From: an uncultured Bacteriovorax sp. | GTDB taxonomy: Bacteria; Bdellovibrionota; Bacteriovoracia; Bacteriovoracales; Bacteriovoracaceae | Direction: 5' to 3' | Assembly: GCA_946480715.1 (NCBI GenBank) | Contig: CAMLKK010000002.1 | Coordinates: 62,001 to 126,000 of the forward strand | DNA length: 64,000 nt | Shown here: positions 25,649 to 34,076 of the stretch, in pieces | Numbering within the stretch: position 1 is the first letter of the stretch | Layout: every line of letters starts with the position of its first letter | The notes under the pieces: generated by a model | The model's input: only the letters and a program-made list of their open reading frames with translations | Told to the model about the DNA's origin: nothing | Database searches by the model: none | Program-made: the position numbers and the translations under genes

Positions 25649-26470
25649 ATGAGAAAAAAAATTCAGATCACAAATTCATACATAAAAAAACATCTGCCCA
25701 AGAGAAAAAAAACTGCTCACAAAGGTGACAGCGGAAGAGCTCTTATCATTGGTGGATCTAAGGGATTGTATGGTGCTGGCCTGCTTGCGGCATCGGCAGC
25801 AACAAGGTCCGGAGCAGGCTACACGCATCTCATGTGCGATTTGCACGGTTTTCCTTGGCTTAAATTTCCTGATTTTATCGTGCATCCGCTGCGTAGTTCA
25901 GAACTTAAAAAGAAAGAGTCGTATTCAGTTGGGATTGGTCCAGGCATGGGAACCAATACTCGAGGTAAAACGCTATTAAACAAAGTGGCCAAGAATTTTC
26001 AAACCGTCACACTGGACGCAGATGGATTAAGCCTTTTAGCAAAAAACTCCCAGAAACTTCCCTCATCGTGGCTACTCACGCCTCACGAAGGTGAGCTCGC
26101 ACGACTTCTTCAAACGACGGCCACTAAAGTTCATGCCAACAGACTTGAATATGCAATGCTGGCGCAAGAAAAATTTGGCTGCACAGTTTTGTTAAAAGGA
26201 TCAGAGACCATCATTGTCGATAGTGACCGCTATACCATCTTTTCACCTGGGACACCTGCCCTGGCCAAAGCGGGTACAGGCGATGTGCTTCTAGGGATTA
26301 TTACCGCTTTTAGAGCACAAGGAATGGATCCATTCGAAGCTTCAGTGTGCGCGTCTGCGGTCCATGGAATGAGTGCCAAACTTTGGTTAAAAGAAGGAAA
26401 TGACCTCATTGGATTGCGCCCGACGGATTTAGTGGAAAGAATTACACAGGCCATCCTCAATTTACGCTAA
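25649..26470 (+). CDS. nnrD: NAD(P)H-hydrate dehydratase
   Basis: This 273-residue ribokinase-fold enzyme repairs the hydrated form of NAD(P)H with ADP or ATP. Motifs: GRALIIGGSKGLYGAGLLA, GIGPGMGTN, TPHEGELARLL, VLLKGSETIIV and the phosphate-binding AKAGTGDVLLGII. The NnrE epimerase domain found fused in many bacteria is absent. The ATG at 25649 is chosen; a TTG at 25598 is the less likely alternative. SD is poor. Confidence 0.92.
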   Translation: MRKKIQITNSYIKKHLPKRKKTAHKGDSGRALIIGGSKGLYGAGLLAASAATRSGAGYTHLMCDLHGFPWLKFPDFIVHPLRSSELKKKESYSVGIGPGMGTNTRGKTLLNKVAKNFQTVTLDADGLSLLAKNSQKLPSSWLLTPHEGELARLLQTTATKVHANRLEYAMLAQEKFGCTVLLKGSETIIVDSDRYTIFSPGTPALAKAGTGDVLLGIITAFRAQGMDPFEASVCASAVHGMSAKLWLKEGNDLIGLRPTDLVERITQAILNLR

Positions 26471-26532
26471 AGATCTAGCAACTCATTCTGAATTAGAGTA
26501 ATCACTGGACAAACTTTTTTAAGGAGTGTCCT

Positions 26533-27042
26533 GTGAAATTAACTTTAGCTCTAACTGTCTTTTTAGTTTCTTTTTCAAGTTTTGCGGACTGGAAAAGCAT
26601 TAAGACAGATCTTGCAACAGATTGTGTTTTGATTTCAGCGGCAACAGAAGAAGCACCTATCGATTTTTACGAAGCTGAATGCAAGGCCTTTGGCGGATTT
26701 CAATTTTTCATTGAAGGCAGCGATCTTCGTTACTCACCAAGATTAAATTTTAGAGGAGAGGAAGTAAGTCTTGTTCGTCCAATGTCTTTTCATGATCTCG
26801 CTTCTAATGAAGTGGAGTGGATCTATAAAGGGCAAATGGATAATGAAGGTGCAGGAAAAATTTCTTGGAAAGGCTTGATCTATAGCATATCTGCCGCCAC
26901 TGAAGATGGTGAAGGTGATGAAGTTCTCTTTTATTCAGTAAAACTAAATGGGGTCAAAAGTTGTGTTGTTGGTAAAACAAAAACGGCCGATGAAGCTCGC
27001 ACGCTCATAGAATCAGAAAACGCTCATTGCCTGGAAGAATAG
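26533..27042 (+). CDS. Secreted protein, unknown
   Basis: This 169-residue protein has a signal peptide (MKLTLALTVFLVSFSSFAD). The GTG start follows AAGGAGTGTCCT. The mature domain is beta-rich and acidic with cysteines in TDCVLIS, EAECKAF, KSCVVGK and AHCLEE, giving likely disulfides. No family recognised. It converges with the YkuD-type gene; the terminator between them faces that gene. Confidence 0.75.
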   Translation: MKLTLALTVFLVSFSSFADWKSIKTDLATDCVLISAATEEAPIDFYEAECKAFGGFQFFIEGSDLRYSPRLNFRGEEVSLVRPMSFHDLASNEVEWIYKGQMDNEGAGKISWKGLIYSISAATEDGEGDEVLFYSVKLNGVKSCVVGKTKTADEARTLIESENAHCLEE

Positions 27043-27045
27043 TTT

Positions 27046-27075
27046 CAATAAAAAAGGGCTCCGCCGCGGAGCCCT
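27046..27075 (-). terminator. Rho-independent terminator for the YkuD-type gene
   Basis: AGGGCTCCG (27055-27063) and CGGAGCCCT (27067-27075) make a 9-bp GC-rich stem. The A-run at 27047-27054 is a T-run on the minus strand, so the terminator serves the gene ending at 27106. Confidence 0.88.
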
Positions 27076-27105
27076 CTACAGGTTAGAAAACGTCAAACGC
27101 TTATG

Positions 27106-27873
27106 TTAGCTTCTTTCAGCATACATAAGAGCTCCGCCTTTGATTTGATTAATAACATCATCATGAAAGCGCATTTCAAGTGCCGGACAGCCCCAGCTGC
27201 GTCCCATTTTTGATCCCGGTGTAACATAGTCAGCACCATGAACAACAACGGCACGTGCGCGAGCATTAGAGTTCGTGGAAGATAGACCATCAAGTTTCAG
27301 TGAAAATCCATTAGATCCATAGTATGTTTCGGCCGTCAGATAAAAACCAAGTGAGCTTGCATTCGATCCGCTCTCGTTGGAAAAAATTGTGGCATAACCA
27401 GTATGATTTGGATCAGAGCCTTTTCCGTGCGCTGTTAAATATTTTTCAACATGGCCAGATTCCATATCGATCACGAAAAATCTTTCTTTGGAAGAGTGTT
27501 GTTTAAAATCAATGATGATCAAAACTTCTTTATTTTTAATTTTTGTTTTATTTTGATCGAAATAAGCTAGTGCCTTAGTCAGCAATGTTTTTGGAACCAT
27601 TCCTTGTGGATCTAAATGTGAATAAGCATTTGAGACCGGAGGAGTAGGAGTCGTTGGTGTCGAGGGAGTTGACGGAGTCGTTGGAGTTGTCGGAGTTGAT
27701 CCTTCGCCAGTTGTTGTCTCTCCATTACCTGGAGTGTTTTCAATAACCCCTGTTGTGCCATCAGTTTCTAAATCAGGTCTTTTGGCCCCCGATGCCTGAA
27801 CCTGAGTCGTGAATAAAAATGCGAATAAAAATAGAAAAAGGGAAAACATTTTCCATGTCGGTTGTTGCCTCAT
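27106..27873 (-). CDS. Murein L,D-transpeptidase catalytic-domain (YkuD_2) protein
   Basis: This 255-residue exported protein has a signal peptide (ends TTQVQAS), a Gly/Thr/Pro-rich linker with repeated T-P-T-T-P and S-T-P units (about 40-80) and a YkuD_2-type catalytic domain ending in AVVVHGADYVTP and SWGCPALEM, the His/Ser-x-Gly-Cys motif. Relatives form or change peptidoglycan cross-links; YkuD_2 proteins are less well studied than classical YkuD. The linker probably spans to the cell wall. A sigma-54-like element lies at 27940-27956. Confidence 0.87.
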   Translation of the reverse strand: MRQQPTWKMFSLFLFLFAFLFTTQVQASGAKRPDLETDGTTGVIENTPGNGETTTGEGSTPTTPTTPSTPSTPTTPTPPVSNAYSHLDPQGMVPKTLLTKALAYFDQNKTKIKNKEVLIIIDFKQHSSKERFFVIDMESGHVEKYLTAHGKGSDPNHTGYATIFSNESGSNASSLGFYLTAETYYGSNGFSLKLDGLSSTNSNARARAVVVHGADYVTPGSKMGRSWGCPALEMRFHDDVINQIKGGALMYAERS

Positions 27874-27939
27874 CCTGAAGCTCCTTTTTTGTTTAAAGTT
27901 GATAAACTTTCACAGTAGTACGTTGGGACTTTGGTCCAG

Positions 27940-27956
27940 TGCGAGTGATGTGCCAG
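27940..27956 (-). promoter_or_regulatory. Sigma-54-like element upstream of the YkuD-type gene
   Basis: On the minus strand CTGGCACATCACTCGCA has a perfect -24 half (CTGGCAC) and GG-N10-GC, but CGC rather than TGC at -12. The GC is 68 bases before the ATG. Confidence 0.5.
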
Positions 27957-28101
27957 ATGGAAGTATGCACAAGATGTGAGAATTGAAATATTGATCAAGT
28001 AATGTCTAACCCCAAATGAAATATTCGGTGACAAAAGTGATGGCCATAATGATCCTGAAGAAAATACTCTTAACGGAGAGAAGATTAGAAGAGGTGAGTA
28101 G

Positions 28102-28524
28102 ATGACGACATTAAAATTATTTTTATCAATACTTGTTGTAGGATTGTTCGTTGATTATTTATGGATCGGAGTCTTAGCAAAGAATTTTTATCTTTCTGCT
28201 TTTGGTGATCTCGCTCGAAAAAAAGCAGAGGGATCATTAGATGTCGTGTTGTGGGCAGGGCTCGCGGTTTATCTCCTCATCGTCATCGGAATAGTTTTTT
28301 TCGCTCTTCCAAAGATTTCTCCGAGTGATTCATTCTTTATAACATTTGGATGGGGTGCCCTTCTAGGTTTCATTATGTATGGCGTGTATGATTTCACTAA
28401 TCATGCAACACTCGTACGCTGGCCATTATCACTGGTATTTTTAGATCTAGCGTGGGGTTCAATTTTTGTCGGGGCCATGACAACTTTTGGAAAATTTTTA
28501 CGCGATCATATTTTTTTGTCATAG
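28102..28524 (+). CDS. DUF2177 family membrane protein
   Basis: This 140-residue inner-membrane protein has four helices and the DUF2177 hallmarks: GLFVDYLWIGVLAKNFY at the start, FGWGALLGFIMYGVYDFTNH in the middle and DLAWGSIFVG near the end. The family is common and uncharacterised. A short overlapping frame of 20 codons precedes the start (28040-28105) and may be a leader; otherwise the GAGGTGAGTAG context gives the SD. Confidence 0.87.
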   Translation: MTTLKLFLSILVVGLFVDYLWIGVLAKNFYLSAFGDLARKKAEGSLDVVLWAGLAVYLLIVIGIVFFALPKISPSDSFFITFGWGALLGFIMYGVYDFTNHATLVRWPLSLVFLDLAWGSIFVGAMTTFGKFLRDHIFLS

Positions 28525-28528
28525 CAAT

Positions 28529-28544
28529 AGGTATCTTGTTTGCA
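28529..28544 (+). promoter_or_regulatory. Sigma-54-like element upstream of the 28595 gene
   Basis: AGGTATCTTGTTTGCA: GG 28530-28531, ten bases, GC 28542-28543; -24 is AGG rather than TGG. 53 bases before the ATG. Confidence 0.45.
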
Positions 28545-28594
28545 AGTTTTTTAGTCATGAAATTCTTTTTCAATATTTTTCAAGGGAGAAAATT

Positions 28595-28996
28595 ATGAAA
28601 ATGCTCATGACACTCATCTTAGGCTTGAGCCTCACTTCACTTGCACACGCTCAATCATCAACCGTTAATCCAGGAACATCGCCTTCAAATAGTACTTCAA
28701 CAACTGGCGATGTTGCGGCCGATACACCAGTTGATGATACTGCGTCTGCAGATGTTGATGCCGCTGGAAGAAAAAAAACATTCAAGCAAACTGTTGTTGA
28801 AAAAAGCAACAATGTTAAACGTGCTGTGAAAAAAGGTGCTCATCAAATTAGAGAAATGGCCTGCCGTAAAGATGATGCTAAATGTTTAGCGCTTAAAGAA
28901 AAGCATCGCGCGCAAGAACAAGCTGAATATCATCGCGACAAACTTTCTGAATCTCAAAATGCTATTCAAGAAGTAGATACTGATACCACACCATAA
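28595..28996 (+). CDS. Exported Thr/Ser/Asp-rich protein, unknown
   Basis: This 133-residue protein has a signal peptide (MKMLMTLILGLSLTSLAHAQ), a low-complexity T/S/P/D-rich stretch (about 20-60) and a charged helical C-terminus (KQTVVEKSNNVKRAVKKGAH, later CRKDDAKCLALKEKHRAQEQ) with two cysteines. The ATG at 28595 follows AGGGAGA. Possibly a periplasmic coiled-coil protein; function unknown. Confidence 0.78.
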   Translation: MKMLMTLILGLSLTSLAHAQSSTVNPGTSPSNSTSTTGDVAADTPVDDTASADVDAAGRKKTFKQTVVEKSNNVKRAVKKGAHQIREMACRKDDAKCLALKEKHRAQEQAEYHRDKLSESQNAIQEVDTDTTP

Positions 28997-28999
28997 TAG

Positions 29000-29016
29000 T
29001 TGGCATTAGCTTTGCT
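29000..29016 (+). promoter_or_regulatory. Sigma-54-like element of the cytochrome c operon
   Basis: TTGGCATTAGCTTTGCT: GG 29002-29003, ten bases, GC 29014-29015; among the best matches in the window. 52 bases before the ATG. Confidence 0.7.
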
Positions 29017-29020
29017 CTCA

Positions 29021-29063
29021 CCTCCCGTTGCAATGAATGTTTACGTGACATTTCAACGGGAGG
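29021..29063 (+). promoter_or_regulatory. Inverted repeat covering the cytochrome c ribosome-binding site
   Basis: CCTCCCGTTG (29021-29030) is perfectly complementary to CAACGGGAGG (29054-29063), and the stem extends to 15 bp with one mismatch. The right arm contains the GGGAGG Shine-Dalgarno of the gene at 29067. If the whole repeat is transcribed, translation would be blocked until the hairpin opens. A start predicted at 29027 from the sigma-54-like element would remove part of the left arm, so the repeat may instead be a DNA operator or the terminator of 28595-28996. Confidence 0.6.
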
Positions 29064-29066
29064 AAT

Positions 29067-30668
29067 ATGAGACAGTTAAACAAAAGAAAATTAAGCGCGG
29101 CCGCTCTCTTAGGCCTAGCATTAGTGTTGCAGTCTTGCGGTAGCAAAGACAGCAAGGTTCAGCCAGGCGTTGCAGCTGAAGAGATTAAGGTCGAAGAAGT
29201 TAAACCTGATGTTAAAGTCGAAGTTGAAGACACAGGAAAAATCATCGCAGAAGGTAAAGAAGTTTTTCGTCATGAAACTTTTGGCAATGAAAGTTTCTGG
29301 ACTGAAACAGCTCAGCTTCCACAAGGTCTAGCAAAATCAAAATTAACACCAGCTCAAGCTTTAAAACTAGGTCTATCGATCAATGCTGAAGCACTTGATC
29401 CAGAGTTGCAAAAATCGATCAGCAAAGAACTTTTTAAAGAAGGTCTTTCCGGAAAAATTCTCAACAGTCATGAAACAACAATGAAAATTTTAAATGCAAA
29501 TGCATTTATTGGGCTTGTTGTAAAAGACACAAATGGTGACAGTAAAAAAGATTTACGCTCAGGTGATCAAATGGGTGTGAGTTGTGTTCTCTGTCACGGA
29601 GTGACTGACAAATCGATTTTCGATATGCCAGGTGGCGGATCAATCGGTCGCCCTGTGGATGGTCCGTCTGTGCACCGACTTAACCTCGGGGCATTTATGG
29701 CCATGGCCGATAACACACGTGCCTTTTTTCCCATGGCACAGTTAAAAGATGAAGAAGGAAATTCAATTGGACGCGCACCAAGTGAAAAAGGACTGACGAA
29801 AGATTCTACAGAAGGAGAGTTTGATGCATACTTCAGCAACACGACTTATTATCCGGTAGGAACTTTTGATGACACTCTAGATGGCATCGGAAATCCAATG
29901 AGAAATGGTGTCGCCTACAGAGCAGATCTCGCAGCACCATATGGAAGTGCGGGCGAATTTGAAAAGTTCAATCAGTATGCAAATCATTATTACACAACAG
30001 TTCTTAATCCAACGAACATTCTAACTAAAGAATCTCGTCAGTTCATGGAGCGAATTTCTGGATCGTTAGGCGTAAGGATTGCTGAAGATTATGCCGAAGT
30101 TCTACAGAAATCAGGGGCGCAAAACATTGCACCAAAGAACAGTTTGATTCCTGAAGAAAAAGTAAGTTCATTAAAAAGATATTTAGATCAACTCCGTTCT
30201 CCACGTGGTGTTGTTTTTGAAAAATCAAGCGTAACAAAAGGCGAAGAACTCTTCAAAGGTGCAAAGTATGGATGTACTTCGTGCCACAATGTTGATCAGT
30301 CAAAACCAGTTCAAAAAGAAATCGTCGCTATGAACGTTATTTTTAAAGGTGATAATCCGGTTGTCGTAAGAAAACGCGACAATTTAATCCATCCATTACA
30401 AGATACAGCGGGAACAACTTACGACGATAAAATGATTGTTATGAACGCAACTATGCGCGGACTTAATCGTGGAGTTGCGATGCCACTTCTGATGGATTTA
30501 GCAAAAAAACCTGCTTATCTTCATGATAGCTCTGTTTCAACTCTAACGAAACTTCTAGATCCTGCTAGAGGAGACAGCGCTCCTCATGCTTATTACGTCG
30601 GTAGTGCAGAGGAAAGAAGTGATATGGTTGCGTTCTTAAAAAATCTCGACGACAACAACGGAAAATAG
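29067..30668 (+). CDS. Di-haem cytochrome c lipoprotein
   Basis: This 533-residue lipoprotein (lipobox VLQSC) has two haem-binding motifs, CVLCH near residue 173 and CTSCH near 403. Between them are IGRPVDGPSVHRLNLGAFMA, LAAPYGSAGEFEKFNQYANHYYT (shortened) and a second cytochrome domain with an axial Met candidate (VAMPLLM). The design resembles di-haem peroxidase/oxidoreductase-type cytochromes but is longer than MauG or CcpA. It should act on the outer face of a membrane. It is followed at once by two exported proteins (30669, 31935), forming an operon with a sigma-54-like promoter. Confidence 0.85.
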   Translation: MRQLNKRKLSAAALLGLALVLQSCGSKDSKVQPGVAAEEIKVEEVKPDVKVEVEDTGKIIAEGKEVFRHETFGNESFWTETAQLPQGLAKSKLTPAQALKLGLSINAEALDPELQKSISKELFKEGLSGKILNSHETTMKILNANAFIGLVVKDTNGDSKKDLRSGDQMGVSCVLCHGVTDKSIFDMPGGGSIGRPVDGPSVHRLNLGAFMAMADNTRAFFPMAQLKDEEGNSIGRAPSEKGLTKDSTEGEFDAYFSNTTYYPVGTFDDTLDGIGNPMRNGVAYRADLAAPYGSAGEFEKFNQYANHYYTTVLNPTNILTKESRQFMERISGSLGVRIAEDYAEVLQKSGAQNIAPKNSLIPEEKVSSLKRYLDQLRSPRGVVFEKSSVTKGEELFKGAKYGCTSCHNVDQSKPVQKEIVAMNVIFKGDNPVVVRKRDNLIHPLQDTAGTTYDDKMIVMNATMRGLNRGVAMPLLMDLAKKPAYLHDSSVSTLTKLLDPARGDSAPHAYYVGSAEERSDMVAFLKNLDDNNGK

Positions 30669-31916
30669 TTGAAGGCGTTTTTCTGGACTATATTTTTTGG
30701 TCTTTCATTTTCCCTGCACGCCTCCGTGTGGGAAGATGAAAGACCCTGGACTCTGGAAATGGAAACACAGTTTTCAGAATGGATCGCTTCCGATCATGTT
30801 CATGAATACATGTTTGTAAATCCAGGGTCTCCATATTTTGGTATTAAAGTAGATTGTGCCGATGCCACTTATGCATTGAGAGCTATTTTCTCTTATGAAA
30901 ATAAACTTCCATTTGCGATCATCAATCCTTCCGGATCACGGGGTAAAGATCCAACACTACATAATCGTCTTGATAAGTGGGATCGATTTCCTGAAGGTCT
31001 GCCTCGTTTAATCGGAATGATTAATGAAATCACGATTAGTGTGGGAACGGATAATCTGGCCTACTTGGATTCATATCCGATTGCTTTAAAAAGCATAAGG
31101 CCGGGCAGTGTTTTTGTATCAAAAATTCAACTGGATTCTGATACCAGTATTAAGCATGCCTTTAACATTAAAAATATTAATCCAGTTGGAACTTTGGATG
31201 TGATTTATTCTTCCGAAAGTATTCAAGCGACCAATGGTCCGATGCAAAGAAGAAAAGACAAAGTTATGGATGTTTTACCTACAGATCCTTACGGCTACCG
31301 AAAATTTCGCTGGCCCGAATATCTCGGTAAAAAAATAAAAGATCTTCCAGCTGAAGCAGAAGCTTCTTTCGAACAATTTGAACTCGCCAAACTTTTAGGA
31401 TTAGATGAATTTTCAAAACTTCTTAAAAAGACCATTGGCACTGTTGAAGAGAGCGATGAACAGATGCTGCTTCGATCTCTGAATGCGATTTGCCTGGAAG
31501 CTCAGGCACGAATTGAAGTCGTGGAACTTGCGCAGAAAAGAGTAATTGAATTGGGAGGCGCTTGTATGGAGTATCGTGACTACGATACATACTCTACACC
31601 GGCAAGAGATGCCTCATTAAAAGAAGCCTTTTTTAGTCTTCAGCGAAATTACCATCAGATTAATGAGCGAGGCGGATTAGAAGTCATTGATGAGGAGCTA
31701 GTAGAACATGTGGAGAGAATCATCCTGGAAGCTCCAAACAACGATGATGGCCTTTTAAAGCGATGTCCGATAACTTATGCTGACAACACGTCAATCGATT
31801 TGGCCGAGCTGTGGAAGCGGGTTTATTTTCAAAAAATGTCTACCCATCCAAATGATTCGATCGCTGCGAGATGGGGAGAGCCTGGCGAGAGAACAAGTTG
31901 CAAGGCGTGGTATTAG
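30669..31916 (+). CDS. Exported protein of the cytochrome operon, unknown
   Basis: This 415-residue protein starts with a TTG directly after the cytochrome stop codon, giving a signal peptide (MKAFFWTIFFGLSFSLHAS). The mature part begins VWEDERPWTLEMETQFSEWI and contains VDCADATYALRAIFSYENKL, where Cys could be a catalytic residue of an NlpC/transglutaminase-like fold, but I cannot establish this. Later sequence is helical with three more cysteines. Tight coupling to the cytochrome suggests a joint envelope function. Confidence 0.78.
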   Translation: MKAFFWTIFFGLSFSLHASVWEDERPWTLEMETQFSEWIASDHVHEYMFVNPGSPYFGIKVDCADATYALRAIFSYENKLPFAIINPSGSRGKDPTLHNRLDKWDRFPEGLPRLIGMINEITISVGTDNLAYLDSYPIALKSIRPGSVFVSKIQLDSDTSIKHAFNIKNINPVGTLDVIYSSESIQATNGPMQRRKDKVMDVLPTDPYGYRKFRWPEYLGKKIKDLPAEAEASFEQFELAKLLGLDEFSKLLKKTIGTVEESDEQMLLRSLNAICLEAQARIEVVELAQKRVIELGGACMEYRDYDTYSTPARDASLKEAFFSLQRNYHQINERGGLEVIDEELVEHVERIILEAPNNDDGLLKRCPITYADNTSIDLAELWKRVYFQKMSTHPNDSIAARWGEPGERTSCKAWY

Positions 31917-31934
31917 TCCTTATACTTTTAAGGC

Positions 31935-32891
31935 GTGACAAAAATTTTCATTTTCATTTTTTTTATTATTAACTTAGCGAACACTGCTAAGTCTGAAGAT
32001 CTGTGCGAATTTTTCATGTACTGTCCTGGCTCCAGCCAGCGTTCAGGTGGTAAATCTCTGCCCTCAGCAATTGTTTCCGGACAACTTAATCCCAGCACCC
32101 TCAGTAAGATAAAAGGACTTGGACTTGAAGCTTTTTATCATCCTCATAATCCCGTTGGCTTCGGATTACTCACAGGTTCAGGAAAAATTGGTGCCCTCGT
32201 TTCAGCAAATCAGGAAAATAGTTTTTTTGGAAATCGTTCAATCGAATTGGATATAGATACATTCAGACGCTATGAAGACTCTAAAAGATTCGACAATAAA
32301 AAATTAAGTTTCGCCGCAGGAGCTGGTCTCTATAACAAAAATAAGATTGCCTTTGATGTGGGTGTTACGGCGAAATGGAATCCTGATATTAAAAAAGTGA
32401 GACCAGGAATAGGTTTTTCAGGAAATGTGTATAATTTCAATTTGGGCTATAGCATTTATTACGATGATACACTGGTAAAGTTTGGTGATGCACTCAATCC
32501 TTATACCGGTCATCCTTACTTTATTGATTACAATGCTCCAACTTATAAAGAAGTTTTTGTTACTCAGGCCTACACCATTGGTACGAAACTAGGTGATCTC
32601 TTTTTAGATTACGGTGTGATTAAAACTCAATATGATTTTTATCGTGAGAGCACGATCATTCATCTTTACTCGTTTTCCTATAATAAAAATAAATGGCTGT
32701 ACAATTTAGCGATAAGAAGAGAAGCTTCACCGAATTGGAAATATATTAAGCCGGTGATGGTTGAACAAAGAAAGGTAACGGATCTTTATTTGGGTCTTCA
32801 GTATTCACACAACAAGAACCTCTTATTAGGTTTGGCCTACAACAGGTTCTTGCTTAATGAATTGAGTGCATCTGTAACGTTGTCGTTTTAA
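31935..32891 (+). CDS. Predicted outer-membrane beta-barrel protein
   Basis: This 318-residue protein has a GTG start and a signal peptide (MTKIFIFIFFIINLANTAKS). The rest alternates aromatic and polar residues in many short strands (GFGLLTGSGKIGALVS, LGYSIYYDDTL, LIGTKLGD-like turns) and ends in ASVTLSF with a C-terminal Phe, the outer-membrane insertion signal. It is last in the cytochrome operon, so it might be a pore or anchor for the partner proteins (inferred). Confidence 0.75.
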   Translation: MTKIFIFIFFIINLANTAKSEDLCEFFMYCPGSSQRSGGKSLPSAIVSGQLNPSTLSKIKGLGLEAFYHPHNPVGFGLLTGSGKIGALVSANQENSFFGNRSIELDIDTFRRYEDSKRFDNKKLSFAAGAGLYNKNKIAFDVGVTAKWNPDIKKVRPGIGFSGNVYNFNLGYSIYYDDTLVKFGDALNPYTGHPYFIDYNAPTYKEVFVTQAYTIGTKLGDLFLDYGVIKTQYDFYRESTIIHLYSFSYNKNKWLYNLAIRREASPNWKYIKPVMVEQRKVTDLYLGLQYSHNKNLLLGLAYNRFLLNELSASVTLSF

Positions 32892-32892
32892 A

Positions 32893-33210
32893 TTACAAAA
32901 CTTTTTTTGTGCTAGTTGAAGTCGACGTTTTCTTTTTTGTTGTCGTCGCTTTGCTTGAAGCACCTCTTGTGGAAACGGGCCTTGTTGTTACCGTGTTTTT
33001 TTCAACAGACTTTGTTGTTGTCTTAGATGTCGAAGTTGTTCCCATACTTGAATTGTAATAAGAGTGTCCTGTCGTTGGACCAGAAGTTTCTTTTGGATCG
33101 AACAGATTTACTTTTGCTGATTTATTTCCTGTCTTATATTTTTCAAACTGCGCGCATGAAGAAAAAGCAAGTGCCATTGTAACGATCAACATTGTATTAA
33201 GACATTTCAT
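32893..33210 (-). CDS. Small lipoprotein with Thr/Ser/Lys-rich tail
   Basis: This 105-residue protein has a lipobox (ALAFSSC) and a mature part of low complexity, mostly Thr, Ser and Lys (TTSTSKTTTKSVEKNTV, then TTTKKKTSTSTSTKK). It has one base between its stop and the convergent barrel gene. It may be a surface linker or cell-wall-binding lipoprotein; no family recognised. SD AGGAGGA. Confidence 0.72.
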   Translation of the reverse strand: MKCLNTMLIVTMALAFSSCAQFEKYKTGNKSAKVNLFDPKETSGPTTGHSYYNSSMGTTSTSKTTTKSVEKNTVTTRPVSTRGASSKATTTKKKTSTSTSTKKVL

Positions 33211-33370
33211 TTAGAATCCTCCTCTGGTAAGGCAACGATCATAAATGAATTAACTCTCTTTTTAAAGAGAGGTCTTAAGTATTGAAGGAGATAAGTATTG
33301 AATAGTGGGAAAGCTGGGACTACTTTTTTTTTCCTTATGCACTAACTGACCCAAAATTTGTCTCAATCAG

Positions 33371-33387
33371 CTGGCACTGATTCTGCT
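33371..33387 (+). promoter_or_regulatory. Sigma-54-like element upstream of the KGG-type gene
   Basis: CTGGCACTGATTCTGCT: GG 33373-33374, ten bases, GC 33385-33386; -24 half CTGGCAC is consensus. 69 bases before the ATG. Confidence 0.7.
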
Positions 33388-33454
33388 CTCATGTAGAGGA
33401 GCAAACGACATCAAGTTTGCTTCTAAAAAAAATCATTTTAAAAGGAGTATTAAA

Positions 33455-33607
33455 ATGGCCAATCAAAATCAAGGAAACACATCTGATCGTGGATTTGCAT
33501 CTATGGATGAAGAAAAACAAAGAGAGATAGCTTCTAAAGGTGGAAGAGCTTCACATGGTGGAGGCAGACAACAACAACAACAACAGCAACAGCAAGAACA
33601 AGAATAA
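33455..33607 (+). CDS. KGG-motif stress protein with polyglutamine tail
   Basis: This 50-residue protein begins MANQNQGNTSDRGFASMDEE, continues with KQREIASKGGRASHGGG and ends in a run of nine Gln followed by QEQE-type residues. The R-E-I-A-S-K-G-G-R-A motif is the KGG (con-10-like, general stress protein) repeat found in proteins induced by starvation, acid or drying. The tail is unusual. SD AAAGGAG. Its first residues resemble those of the protein at 34752. Confidence 0.85.
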   Translation: MANQNQGNTSDRGFASMDEEKQREIASKGGRASHGGGRQQQQQQQQQEQE

Positions 33608-33612
33608 AGATA

Positions 33613-33634
33613 GGGGAGCTTTAAGCTCCCTTCA
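33613..33634. terminator. Hairpin between convergent genes
   Basis: GGGAGCTT (33614-33621) and AAGCTCCC (33623-33630) form a tight stem; T-runs are weak on both sides. It probably ends the KGG gene and also lies just past the convergent 33637-33882 gene. Confidence 0.55.
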
Positions 33635-33636
33635 AA

Positions 33637-33882
33637 TTAAAACAATGAATGTCCATTGTTAGGTGTGTAAGTAGACCGATATGTTTGAACGATATGAAAA
33701 TATTTTTCAAAAAAGCGTCTTTCTCCTGTCACAAAAAATTCAATGTCGTGAACATAACAAAGTTTAAGCGTATCAGTGCGAAGCTCAGGGGAATATTTGA
33801 GCAATTTCACCTTTCGTAGACCTTCGCGTTCACCGTTAAGAGTTTTGGGATCAAGTTGGATTTGTTTGCATACGTCACACAT
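33637..33882 (-). CDS. Small Cys-rich protein, possible zinc binder
   Basis: This 81-residue cytoplasmic protein has CDVCKQ at the N-terminus and LCYVHDIEFF in the middle, so a C-x-x-C...C-x-x-H zinc site is possible. It has no signal peptide and no recognised family. The SD is not clear, so the start (ATG 33882) is uncertain. It ends next to the KGG terminator. Confidence 0.55.
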   Translation of the reverse strand: MCDVCKQIQLDPKTLNGEREGLRKVKLLKYSPELRTDTLKLCYVHDIEFFVTGERRFFEKYFHIVQTYRSTYTPNNGHSLF

Positions 33883-34076
33883 AAGGTGATTGTAGACCTA
33901 ATTTTTTTAGTGACTATGACTGGGATTTGAGATCAAGAGTATTAAGCTTAAATTAAGGAAGATCGCCCTGGATTCCAAGAGTTGAAAACCATCTCTTAGG
34001 CCAAAAGCGATCTTGATTTTGTATTAAGAATCGTGATCAAAATTTTAAATTGCACATTTATTGAGTCAGTTCCTCA

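Noticed and set aside
27630..27760. Repetitive tract that might be a CRISPR or other DNA repeat.
   Set aside because: It encodes the T-P/S-P linker of the YkuD-type protein and has no regular spacers.
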